Positions 16,169 to 24,180 of a stretch of DNA of 64,000 nucleotides are shown here, in pieces; within the stretch, counting starts at the first letter, position 1; the number at the start of each line of letters is the position of its first letter. The notes under the pieces are model-generated. The model saw nothing but the letters and a program-made list of their open reading frames with translations, had not been told where the DNA came from and searched no databases. The translations under genes and the position numbers were made by a program. Source of the stretch: Nitrospira sp. ST-bin5 (GTDB taxonomy: Bacteria; Nitrospirota; Nitrospiria; Nitrospirales; Nitrospiraceae); contig MSXN01000021.1 of NCBI GenBank assembly GCA_002083555.1, positions 139,521 to 203,520 on the forward strand. Direction: 5' to 3'.

Positions 16169-17197
16169 ATGGCTTTATCTGGACCAGGTATGGGAAATGC
16201 GCCACTTCCGCTTGTGTCTTTCCAGGACATTATCAAAGACGCGCTTCCGCCAGTTGACTGGCTGATCGAGCCCATCATCGCCAACGGGGATCGTGTCGTG
16301 GTGTATGGGCAATTCGGGTCGTTAAAGTCTTGGTTACTTCTGCATCTCGGCTTATCCATAGCTGCCGGGCAACCCTGGCTGTCGACGTTTCACATTCCCA
16401 CACCGCAGTCGGTGTTATACGTTGATGAGGAAATGAGCGTGCGCACACTGCGTCGGCGTATTAAACGGTTGGCCATGGGAAACAGCCTGGAATCGGAGCC
16501 GCTGTCCTTTCACGTCCTCTCACAACCTGGCATCACCTTCGATGCACAAGGCGCGGCGACGTTACTAACGGGACTGGCTCAGCAGGCATTTCATCCGGAC
16601 GTCATTCTGATCGAAACATTACGCCGCGTGCTTCACGGAAGCGAAAATGACGCTGAAGCCGTAAGCGCCTTCTGGAAAAACATTGAGCCTCTACGTGCGT
16701 CGGGAAAGACGGTCATTATCTCCCACCACATGCGCAAGCCCTATAAAGAAGGTGAGCAGAACAGTCGCTATCGTGCCAGTGGGTCGACGGACATCTTGGC
16801 TGGAGCCGACTCGGCGTTTGCCATTGAGTTGGAAGAGGACGGTCTGCTCCGCATGACGTGCGTCAAAGCCCGGAATGCTGAAGAACCGAAACCGTTTTAT
16901 GTCTCTCTCCGGGATAGTGATATCAACGGTCCTATTGGGATGCACTTCGAGGGCTTTCACCAAGACGCACCTCCGAAGATGCAAGAACATAAGCGGGTCT
17001 TACCGCTCATTCGGGAAATTCTTGCGACAACGCCTGGTGGAACGATCAAGACACGGGATTTAATCAGACAATTGGAAGAAAGAGGCATCGCAGAACGGAC
17101 TGCCCAGCGAGCCCTGACCACGGCGCGAAAGCGCGGGGAGGTCACACCCGTCCGGCATGGCCTATGGCGGTGGATTCCGCCAGCGGTTGCCGCCTAA
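16169..17197 (+). CDS. RepA / RecA-fold ATPase (AAA_25) with C-terminal winged helix
   Basis: 342 residues. The RecA-like core has Walker A GQFGSLKSW at about 50-58, a Walker-B-like VILIETLRR and the segment VIISHHMRKP, typical of the RSF1010 RepA / AAA_25 helicase group found on plasmids and integrative elements. The C-terminal 80 residues, from IREILATTPGGTIKTRDLIR to ARKRGEVTPVRHGLWRW, look like a winged helix that could bind DNA. AGAGGGG five bases before ATG 16169 supports the start. It probably loads or unwinds DNA for replication of the excised element. A primase is not seen next to it. Confidence 0.8.
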   Translation: MALSGPGMGNAPLPLVSFQDIIKDALPPVDWLIEPIIANGDRVVVYGQFGSLKSWLLLHLGLSIAAGQPWLSTFHIPTPQSVLYVDEEMSVRTLRRRIKRLAMGNSLESEPLSFHVLSQPGITFDAQGAATLLTGLAQQAFHPDVILIETLRRVLHGSENDAEAVSAFWKNIEPLRASGKTVIISHHMRKPYKEGEQNSRYRASGSTDILAGADSAFAIELEEDGLLRMTCVKARNAEEPKPFYVSLRDSDINGPIGMHFEGFHQDAPPKMQEHKRVLPLIREILATTPGGTIKTRDLIRQLEERGIAERTAQRALTTARKRGEVTPVRHGLWRWIPPAVAA

Positions 17198-17873
17198 GCG
17201 CCAGCATCCTGCGCGAATCCCGCCAAACGTTACTATCATATAGGATTGGCGGTGGCGGCGTAAGACGCCACCACCACTGATCGTATTCCTCTTCCTTCTC
17301 CGTTCTTACTGGTTTGATCTAGCTCCTATCGATAGCACCCGCTTCTTTCGTTTCGCTTCACGAGAAGCCCTCCAGTTTGCCCCTCCGAAGGGGCCTCTTC
17401 CCCTATCCCATTCCATTTCCTTCCCACGGCAGAAGAAGACGATTCGGAAGGGCAAACTTCGATGTGGTTCGTGTGAGAACGCAACGAAGAGCTGCCGCCC
17501 TCGTGCATGAGCCGCCCTGAGGAAAGAGAAACTCGGAAGGGCAAACTGGAACTGCGTGTATGAAGAACGCGCACACAAAGACACGATCTACCTGCGTTGC
17601 AAGCCCCTGCAGCCGCTGATCCTCTCTCCTAATCCATTTACCTACGTCTTGAACGTAACAAGAGGCAGGCCCCTTCGGAGGGGCAAACTGGGGTAAGGGC
17701 TTGTGACCTGCTCGGCAGACTACGCGTCGAGCCTCGGTCTGACGCGCTCTTCTCTCATACAGGCTTGGGCCATGGCGCTCGCAGCCAGCGAGCCAGCTCA
17801 GCCACGGCCACCGAATAGAGCCCCAAGGGCTCCTCTAGTCTCCCACCATCACTTGCTGCCAGAAGGAGGTTCC
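17198..17873 (+). repeat. Non-coding repeat region: inverted and direct copies of a GGGCAAACT motif
   Basis: A 23-base sequence at 17373-17395 recurs as its exact reverse complement at 17668-17690. Each arm itself contains a small hairpin (CCCCTCCGAAGGGG). Two further copies of the half-motif TCGGAAGGGCAAACT lie at 17444-17458 and 17533-17547, in the same orientation as the right arm. The 295-base spacing and repeated motif would suit arm-type recombinase sites, an iteron origin for the RepA-like protein upstream, or ends of a small inserted segment. No gene is convincing here; the open frames to 17584 on the minus strand are Ser/Arg-rich noise. Confidence 0.7.
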
Positions 17874-18644
17874 ATGACATTCTCAGATCTTGCCACCACA
17901 TGGCTCGAAGCGCTCGCTGCTAGTCCAGAAACAAAACGCAAGTATCGACGTCAATTCGAACGCCACATCCTTCCGATGTTCGGGCCAATTGAAGTCGAAA
18001 CCATCACCGATACGCTGATCTCTGACTGGCTCAAAGATCAGGTACACCAGCATGGTCGCTCTCAACTGACAGCCCTCGCGACTCGAATGCGTGACGTATT
18101 GGACTCGGCCGTCCGCAAACGACACCTCAAGAAGCATCTGTTTCAAAAGAAGCCGCTGACGCAGGTGCTTCGGCTTCATGGCTACGATGGCCCCGCGTCC
18201 TCCCGGAGAACGAGCGCATATATCACGCCTCACTTGGTTGTCCCGAATGGAGGGGCGCAGCTGTTCGAGCAGTTCGCCACTGACTGGATGCACCACCACA
18301 GCAATAACCGCCTCGTTCGGGAGGAGCGCATTCAGTTCATGGACACGATCTGGATTCCGGCTCTCACAGGCCGCCAGCTGGATAGCTTGGATCGTCTAGA
18401 TATCCTCGCGGTCATTGTCCCGCTTCAGAAGACGACCCCGCTCGCAGCGTGCAAACGGGCCATCTCGATCCTGGATGCCTGTCTTCAGGAAGCCGTGATC
18501 ACCGGTTGCATCACCTACAACCCCGCGCAGAGTTGGAGCCACTGCCTAAATGTGCCCGAAGCAGCTCCAGGAATGAACCGTAAGAAAGCGGCCTTCCCTC
18601 AAGAGCGGCTGGCTGCCAACAACCACCATAGAAAGGACAAGTAA
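17874..18644 (+). CDS. Integrase-like protein made only of core-binding domains
   Basis: 256 residues from ATG 17874, with AAGGAGG five bases upstream (the open frame extends 57 codons further without support). Residues 1-95 resemble the SAM-like core-binding domain of tyrosine recombinases (TFSDLATTWLEALAASPETK, FGPIEVETITDTLISDWL). A second such unit follows from about 120 to 240 (LFEQFATDWMHHHSN, LDRLDILAVIVPLQ). There is no catalytic domain: no Arg of motif I, no HxxR and no Tyr nucleophile. It ends two bases before the next integrase gene, so the two proteins are probably made together. It may bind att DNA as an accessory factor. Confidence 0.7.
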   Translation: MTFSDLATTWLEALAASPETKRKYRRQFERHILPMFGPIEVETITDTLISDWLKDQVHQHGRSQLTALATRMRDVLDSAVRKRHLKKHLFQKKPLTQVLRLHGYDGPASSRRTSAYITPHLVVPNGGAQLFEQFATDWMHHHSNNRLVREERIQFMDTIWIPALTGRQLDSLDRLDILAVIVPLQKTTPLAACKRAISILDACLQEAVITGCITYNPAQSWSHCLNVPEAAPGMNRKKAAFPQERLAANNHHRKDK

Positions 18645-18646
18645 CC

Positions 18647-20242
18647 ATGCCAAAGAATGAGACACTCTCTCCCCAACAACTTGATGCCGCGATCAAAGCT
18701 CTGCTCCCAACAGAGGAACTGTGGATAGAACCCGGCATTTATGTGCGACGCAATAAAGACCGTTCGCTCAGCTATTTCGTTCGCATCCACTACAGAGGTA
18801 AAAAGTGTGAGGTCTGGGAGGGTATTAAGGATCAGCTCACGGCCAAGGCTGAGCGTATCAAGTTACAGATGGAGATCGCCGGATGCAACGAACGCAATGA
18901 AAAATGGATACCACCCAGTCAGAGGAACACTGTCTCGGCGACTGTCCCCCCCGGTGGATTCACTCTTCAGCAGTGGGCGGAAGTATGGTACCAGGACATC
19001 GTATGCAAAGATAATGCAAAGGGGACTCAACGAAAGTACCGCGGGTATTTGAGCAAGCATGTCTATCCTGTGTTAGGCCACCTTCCGCTCGTTTCCATCA
19101 CCCAAACGGACCTACACGCGCTTGTTCGCGCGATCCGCGCGAAACCGGTTCCGCGGGGAACGGGCAAGCTCACCCGGAAAACAGCCCATGTCATCTTGCG
19201 CATGCTCGCCGGATGCTTCCACTGGGCAAAAGAACGCGGTTTGATTGGGGCTGTGCCATTCCCGGACCGACTCACGAAATTGCTCGGCCCGAAGGAGATA
19301 ACCCACGTGCGAAAGACGTGGACCAAAGGGCAGGTCGAAGAGTTTCTAGCTGCCGCCTTGCGGTATGATCCTGAGTGGCACCCCATCTTCATGACGTTCT
19401 TCCGAACAGGATGCCGGTTGGGGGAAATCCTCGCTCTGAGACCGAGGCATCTGGATTTCACCAAACGACGAATTTTGATCGAAGAAACTTACAGTGAGGG
19501 GGATTTCGGCCCCCCCAAGAACAGGCGTGCCAGTGAAATCGATATGAGTGAAGAACTCGCCGTCGTGTTACACGCACATTTGACTCGGCGGAAGAGAGAA
19601 GAGGAGATACGTGGCTACGAGTTGGCCTTTCTCTTCGGCTGGCACGCGAACAGCCCTATCGCGCCCACAACACTCCGTGACAGGTTCAAAAAACTCACCA
19701 GTTTTCTTGGCCTACCGCGGATCAGAATCCATGACACTCGTCATACAGCCGCGGAGCTTATGCTGGTAGAAGGGGTGCCGACGATCTACGTCCGAGACCA
19801 GCTTCGCCATTCTAACGAATCGACGACCAATGGGATCTATGGGGAGACGATCAACCACCTCAAGCAACACGTCAACCAACTGGATAAGCGGCCCTCGTCC
19901 GGCCCTGCGGATAAAGCCTACCCATCCCAGGAATCAGCTGAGAACGAGATAGTTAAGCCTGGTGTCGAGTGGCCAACCCGCCCACTGGATCCGTCACGAG
20001 ACGGCATTGATTTCCGCCAAGCCGTCCACCAGTACGAAGGACAATTGATCGACACGGCCCTCAGGATGGCCAAGGGCAGCCGCACGACTGCGGCTGCCCT
20101 CCTCGGGCTTCCCAGGGCCACCTTCCTAACCAAACTCAGCCACCTAGGTCGCTCCACCCGAGCGCAAACCCAGAAACCCACGGGAGAAGATACCCAACCC
20201 CTCTTCAATCCCACCAACTCGTCGGATGAGACCGCCGCATGA
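18647..20242 (+). CDS. Tyrosine recombinase with C-terminal Fis-type HTH domain
   Basis: 531 residues, longer than the usual 350-420. Residues 1-95 contain an arm-binding-like region, 105-215 the core-binding domain (FTLQQWAEVWYQDI), and 225-415 the catalytic domain with TGCRLGE (Arg I), HDTRHT (HxxR), LRHSNES and NGIYGE (nucleophile Tyr). All catalytic residues are present, so it should be active. The last 100 residues add a Fis/NtrC-like helix-turn-helix (LIDTALRMAKGSRTTAAALL and then LGLPRATFLTKLSHLG), a domain rarely seen on integrases. It follows the core-binding-only gene after two bases. Confidence 0.85.
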   Translation: MPKNETLSPQQLDAAIKALLPTEELWIEPGIYVRRNKDRSLSYFVRIHYRGKKCEVWEGIKDQLTAKAERIKLQMEIAGCNERNEKWIPPSQRNTVSATVPPGGFTLQQWAEVWYQDIVCKDNAKGTQRKYRGYLSKHVYPVLGHLPLVSITQTDLHALVRAIRAKPVPRGTGKLTRKTAHVILRMLAGCFHWAKERGLIGAVPFPDRLTKLLGPKEITHVRKTWTKGQVEEFLAAALRYDPEWHPIFMTFFRTGCRLGEILALRPRHLDFTKRRILIEETYSEGDFGPPKNRRASEIDMSEELAVVLHAHLTRRKREEEIRGYELAFLFGWHANSPIAPTTLRDRFKKLTSFLGLPRIRIHDTRHTAAELMLVEGVPTIYVRDQLRHSNESTTNGIYGETINHLKQHVNQLDKRPSSGPADKAYPSQESAENEIVKPGVEWPTRPLDPSRDGIDFRQAVHQYEGQLIDTALRMAKGSRTTAAALLGLPRATFLTKLSHLGRSTRAQTQKPTGEDTQPLFNPTNSSDETAA

Positions 20243-20477
20243 GAACCTGCTCCTTCTAACACCGCGACTTTAATGAGGGATTACTTGCCTCGTTGGGAAG
20301 CTCACGTTCCCGATAGTCAGTGTCGTCCTCACCCGTCCCGCTGGTCACTCGGGACCTCTCCGTGCCATTTGATGCAGTAAAAATCAGCACTTAAGCCCGT
20401 CAGAATCTCGACATCGTGGCCAAGACGTGAGGGAGCATTCTGCACTCTGATGCACGCTCCGGCACCGGTTTTCCGCC

Positions 20478-20519
20478 CCGACCCTCGGATGTCCGAGGGT
20501 CGGTTTGCAGACGTTTTTT
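20478..20519 (+). terminator. Hairpin downstream of the Fis-type recombinase
   Basis: A 12-base perfect stem (CCGACCCTCGGA with TCCGAGGGTCGG) with a two-base loop at 20478-20503, followed ten bases later by a six-T run at 20514-20519. The T-run is somewhat distant for a classical rho-independent terminator, but the stem is strong. It sits in the 410-base gap between two recombinase genes, which holds no other feature I can support. Confidence 0.5.
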
Positions 20520-20652
20520 GTCACCTCGGTCTCTGACTTCACCCATCTGGTCGCTGTTAGGCGGCTGGCCTAAGAACGGGCCAACCCAGCTTCGATCTCA
20601 TTGGAGCGTTTGAGTCGCTCCGTTCTTCACTTCATTCACCCAAGGAGTTTCC

Positions 20653-21585
20653 ATGATCAACCCTCGTCATCCTTCATTCCGCTCGACATTTACGCTCAAG
20701 GATCTGATGGCGGTGTACTGCAATCCAGGACAACGTCCCAGTACCCTCCGCCGCACAGAGATTGTCTTTGGGAATCTCCTGCGACACTTTGGCCTCACGC
20801 CGATTCAGGACCTCACAGCAAGTGCGATTCGACAGTATCTTCACGGGAGCACACGGTCGGACGCCACCAAAGCCTTGGAAATGCGAGTCCTCCGTGCCGC
20901 ACTGAACAGAGCAGTGGCGTTGGATCTGCTTTTTGCCTCGAGAGTGCAGTCTCTTGTACCTCGCGTTCGAGTGATCCGACCGCCCCAACACAACCGCCCA
21001 CTGACCCCTCAAGAAGTTCTCCAGTTCCTGCAAACTAGCCCGACTTGGCTCCAGGTTCCCATCCTGTTTGCGCTCCACACTGGGCTAAGATTCGATGAAC
21101 TCGCCAATGTGAAATGGGACCACATCAACTGGCATACCAGCCAGGTAACCGTCCCTGGTACCTCCTTTCGTCGGCAACGACACGTACCCTTGCTGCCGAC
21201 AGTCCGGGTAATCATCGCCCGTCTGCGTGATTCCGAGCGAGGCTCCGGCCTCCTCTTCAAGACGCCAAATGGGTGCCCTCTTGGCAGAACGACGAAGCGG
21301 CTTATGCGTCGGTCGTCACAAAAAGCCGGACTGTCCACGATCCGTCCACAGGATCTCCGAAGAACCTTTATTGCTTGGTGTGCATATACCGGGATGTCCT
21401 CCCTGCCGATCGCGAACATCACCGGGTACACCTCCATATGCCGATTGTCAGTCACTTCATGGCTGGACACCCCTCGGCCTGAATCAGTGGTGGAATGGCT
21501 AACCCGAGAGCCTAACAACTTTACGGAGTTGGCAACGTTGCTGAAGCAGGCCAAAGCCGGCCTGAACCCCATCATCGTGCCCTAA
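20653..21585 (+). CDS. Tyrosine recombinase homologue with degenerate active site
   Basis: 310 residues; AAGGAG five bases before ATG 20653. Core-binding domain at 15-105, catalytic fold at 110-290. Motif I is intact (TGLRFDELANV). The HxxR box reads QDLRRTF, so the His is Gln; the later Gly-His is ITGYTS, so that His is Tyr; and the position of the nucleophile reads VTSWLDT, Trp instead of Tyr. The protein is therefore unlikely to cut DNA. It may act as a structural partner of an active recombinase or be decaying. Hairpins lie on either side. Confidence 0.75.
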   Translation: MINPRHPSFRSTFTLKDLMAVYCNPGQRPSTLRRTEIVFGNLLRHFGLTPIQDLTASAIRQYLHGSTRSDATKALEMRVLRAALNRAVALDLLFASRVQSLVPRVRVIRPPQHNRPLTPQEVLQFLQTSPTWLQVPILFALHTGLRFDELANVKWDHINWHTSQVTVPGTSFRRQRHVPLLPTVRVIIARLRDSERGSGLLFKTPNGCPLGRTTKRLMRRSSQKAGLSTIRPQDLRRTFIAWCAYTGMSSLPIANITGYTSICRLSVTSWLDTPRPESVVEWLTREPNNFTELATLLKQAKAGLNPIIVP

Positions 21586-21592
21586 CTGCTCA

Positions 21593-21630
21593 AAGAACAC
21601 GGAGGGCTCTCCTCGGTCCTCCGTGTTCTT
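21593..21630 (+). terminator. Hairpin after the degenerate recombinase
   Basis: A 13-base perfect inverted repeat, AAGAACACGGAGG at 21593-21605 and its complement at 21618-21630, with a 12-base loop, beginning eight bases after the stop codon at 21585. No T-run follows, so it could be a weak terminator, an mRNA-stabilising stem or a recombination-related structure. Confidence 0.5.
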
Positions 21631-21831
21631 CACCAAACCTCCGGTTCTCGAGCCTTCGGTAAGACCACCGTTCCCCAGACGTTCCGCTTCCACAATATGC
21701 AGCAATTTGGGGGTCCTCAGGATGGAGCCATCCAGGGGATAGCGGGCTGCCATGCACCGTTTGGAAGGGGGTACCGCTAATTAACTGGCGGTGCCCTTCG
21801 GAAAAACGCAACTTCACCATAAGGAGGTTTT

Positions 21832-22659
21832 ATGTTCAAACTAACCATGCCTGGAATTCGCCAATGTCATCATAAGGACGGTCGAATCGAGTGGACGGCG
21901 ACCGTCTACCGTGGCGGCAAACGATGGGTGGCGACAGGCTTTCGGACGAAAGAGGAGGCGCTCGCCGGTCAGCGCCGCTTAGCCCAGCGCGTCGACTCCA
22001 ATCAGTTGTCCTGGGTGACCCCTCGCCTGCTCTCCGTGCAAGAAGCCGCCACGCTGCTCTCACAGGCCCAGGTCTGGCTCGTCGGTCCGATCCTGATGAG
22101 CTTGTTTGCAGGGCTCCGCGCCTCCGAGATTGTCGCCCTGCGGTGCGACGACATGGACTTTGACCGAGAACAGCTCCGCGTAGCAGAGCAGCGGTCCGGA
22201 CAGACTCGGGAGTTTCCCCTCCCGAAGCCTCTGGCGATGCTCTGCTGGATTTGCCAGCACACGACGCCGGCCTCCCGTTCCCTGTTCGTGGATGGACTCG
22301 GAAAGCCCCTCAGTCAAGCCGTCCTGCACCACGCCTTCCGTGAGATCTGCCACAAGGCCGGTCTGGCTGACCTGCGGTTCCAGGACCTCCGACACACTTT
22401 CGCGGCCTGGGCCATGCAGGCCCGGCTCCCGGTGACGCTCATCGCCGCCATGCTGGGAGTCCGGCGCATGACCGCCCCCTGGTTGGCCCAATACCTCGTC
22501 GCCCTCGAACAACGAAGCGGTCTCACGACAACTTTGCCCGCCAACCAATTTGCCGAACTCATCCGACTGATCGTTGAACACCCGGACGCCTACCCCCCGT
22601 TCCTGGTTTCACTCTTCATCTCCCCGGAGCCTCCCCTCCGCAAGAAGCGCGCAGCCTGA
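21832..22659 (+). CDS. Tyrosine recombinase homologue, activity doubtful
   Basis: 275 residues; TAAGGAGG six bases before ATG 21832. Residues 1-50 look like the arm-binding beta-sheet (GRIEWTATVYRGGKRWVATG), but a normal core-binding domain is missing: the catalytic fold begins by residue 65 (LSVQEAATLL). Motif I is FAGLRASEIV. The HxxR box is FQDLRHTF with Gln for the first His; the usual LGH is LGVRR; a Tyr (AQYLVA) is present but about two residues further than normal. The absence of the core-binding domain and of two His residues suggests an inactive or specialised protein. It ends just before another hairpin. Confidence 0.7.
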   Translation: MFKLTMPGIRQCHHKDGRIEWTATVYRGGKRWVATGFRTKEEALAGQRRLAQRVDSNQLSWVTPRLLSVQEAATLLSQAQVWLVGPILMSLFAGLRASEIVALRCDDMDFDREQLRVAEQRSGQTREFPLPKPLAMLCWICQHTTPASRSLFVDGLGKPLSQAVLHHAFREICHKAGLADLRFQDLRHTFAAWAMQARLPVTLIAAMLGVRRMTAPWLAQYLVALEQRSGLTTTLPANQFAELIRLIVEHPDAYPPFLVSLFISPEPPLRKKRAA

Positions 22660-22680
22660 CCTCAGGCTCTCTGAGCAGAG

Positions 22681-22707
22681 CTGCCAGCACCTCACCCGTG
22701 CTGGCAG
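22681..22707 (+). terminator. Hairpin between recombinase and excisionase-like gene
   Basis: A ten-base perfect stem, CTGCCAGCAC with GTGCTGGCAG, and a seven-base loop, 21 bases after the stop of the recombinase at 22659. No strong T-run follows. It is the third hairpin in this array found just downstream of a recombinase gene. Confidence 0.5.
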
Positions 22708-22765
22708 CCGCTCAGCCTACATCACTGCCCTGCTCCCCCTATCTTCCTTTCCTATGGAGGACATT

Positions 22766-23020
22766 ATGGACACACCACGCTATCTCACGCTGCCGGAGGC
22801 CGCCCGGCTGATGCGTTGCTCGAAGAGCAAACTGCGGCAGATGAAAGACGGGCCACCACGGTTTCGCGCTCCCAAGTCTCGAGTCTGGCTCTATCCCTAC
22901 GACGAGCTCATCGCCTGGATAGAAAGCGGACGGTCGGTCGAGCCACCTCAACCGAAGCCGGTTGGGCGAGCCACCTCTCGGACCAAGCATCGCAATCCGC
23001 TCTATGAACTGGAGAAGTAA
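22766..23020 (+). CDS. Excisionase-like HTH protein
   Basis: 84 residues from ATG 22766, with GGAGG five bases upstream; the longer open frame starting at 22574 overlaps the previous gene and is not supported. The HTH_17 pattern is clear: YLTLPEAARLMRCSKSKLRQ, then a wing with PPRFRAPKSRVWLYPYDEL, ending in a basic Pro/Arg tail. Such small proteins direct excision by the adjacent integrase, whose gene begins six bases later. It is a second, distinct copy of the excisionase type seen at 15691-16020. Confidence 0.75.
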   Translation: MDTPRYLTLPEAARLMRCSKSKLRQMKDGPPRFRAPKSRVWLYPYDELIAWIESGRSVEPPQPKPVGRATSRTKHRNPLYELEK

Positions 23021-23026
23021 GGCACT

Positions 23027-24127
23027 GTGAAGATCCCCACGTACGATCGGAAGAACGCCTCCGGTCTCGCAACCTATCTGGATTTCCGCTGGAAGGGAGG
23101 CCGCCATCGCCCCCTACTCGGCTATGACCTTTCGAAGGAAGAAAAGGACAGGCTGGCGATTGCGATGGTGGAACGGATTCAGAATCCACCCCTCATCACC
23201 ACGGCGACCACGGCCGCAGGAGAAACGCTGGCGGCGTTTGCGGAACGGATCTATTACCGGACCCTTCGCACCAAAAAGCGGATCGACCTCACCCGGCCCA
23301 AAGGCATCGTGAAGAAGCACCTCGCGCCGCACTTCACCATGCCCATGGCGGAGATCTCCGCGGAAACGTGTCTCGCGTATGTCGAGAAACGTCAGAAGGA
23401 GGGGGCCAACGACTGGACGATTCGCCGAGAGTACGGCGTCTTGAATCGGATCCTCAACTTGGCCGCCGCCCACGGTGTCATCAAAGGCAATCCGTCAAAA
23501 GCCGTCCAGCTGCCGGAGGGCAACAAGCGCGATCGAATCGCCACCCTGCAGGAACTCAAGGCCCTTCACGACGCTGCTGATCCGGACATGTGGCGAGCCA
23601 TCATCGCCGCCGTCATGACCGGTCTCCGGCAAAGCAAGCTACTCATGATTCAGCCGGAATGGATCGTGCGGCGATCAGACGGCAACTGGCTGGTTCTGCC
23701 TCCGGCACTCTCAAGACTCAAGGGAACGCCAAAAGAGATTCCACTGAACGCGCTGGCCATGTGGGCCCTCACGCCGACTGCGCCACAGCTCCGTACCCGA
23801 CTCTTCGCCCGGTGGAAGAACCGGTCCTTTAAGAAAGCGTGGACTCGCCTGTGCAAACGCGCGCACGTCACGGACCTCCGCTTCCATGACCTGCGCCATA
23901 CCTTTTCCACGGCGCTGCAGAACTACGGGGTGGTCTATGAAGTCCGCCAATGGCTGATGGGCCACAAGATGCCCGGGAAAACCGGGGACTATAGCCATGG
24001 GGGCCAGAGATGGAACCGCACGCTTCGACAGGCCGTCACGGCCTTAGAGAAGTTTCTGCCAGCGTGGCATCAGGTGGACACGCCCCGCTCGGCCGCACTT
24101 TCTCGTCAGAAGAGACCACGCAGCTAG
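23027..24127 (+). CDS. Tyrosine recombinase / integrase, apparently intact
   Basis: 366 residues starting with GTG at 23027 (AAGG four bases before). An arm-binding start (LATYLDFRWKGGRHRPLLGY) precedes the core-binding domain (LAAFAERIYYRTLRTKKRID) and the catalytic domain: TGLRQSKLL, RLKGTPKEIPL (Lys), FHDLRHTF, LMGHKMPGK and GDYSHGG with the nucleophile Tyr at normal spacing. All catalytic residues are present. It pairs with the excisionase-like gene six bases upstream and is the last plus-strand gene of the element; the opposite-strand defence operon ends 54 bases away. Confidence 0.87.
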   Translation: MKIPTYDRKNASGLATYLDFRWKGGRHRPLLGYDLSKEEKDRLAIAMVERIQNPPLITTATTAAGETLAAFAERIYYRTLRTKKRIDLTRPKGIVKKHLAPHFTMPMAEISAETCLAYVEKRQKEGANDWTIRREYGVLNRILNLAAAHGVIKGNPSKAVQLPEGNKRDRIATLQELKALHDAADPDMWRAIIAAVMTGLRQSKLLMIQPEWIVRRSDGNWLVLPPALSRLKGTPKEIPLNALAMWALTPTAPQLRTRLFARWKNRSFKKAWTRLCKRAHVTDLRFHDLRHTFSTALQNYGVVYEVRQWLMGHKMPGKTGDYSHGGQRWNRTLRQAVTALEKFLPAWHQVDTPRSAALSRQKRPRS

Positions 24128-24180
24128 GGCTGAGGTCCCTCTTTGTTTCCCCAAATGGTCGTACTGCTTGATATGGACTC

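Noticed and set aside
24128..24180. Possible tRNA-Lys att remnant near the end of the intact integrase gene
   Set aside because: Only about ten bases of gapped likeness to the tRNA 3' flank (CTTGAT...TATGG type); too short to support an att site.
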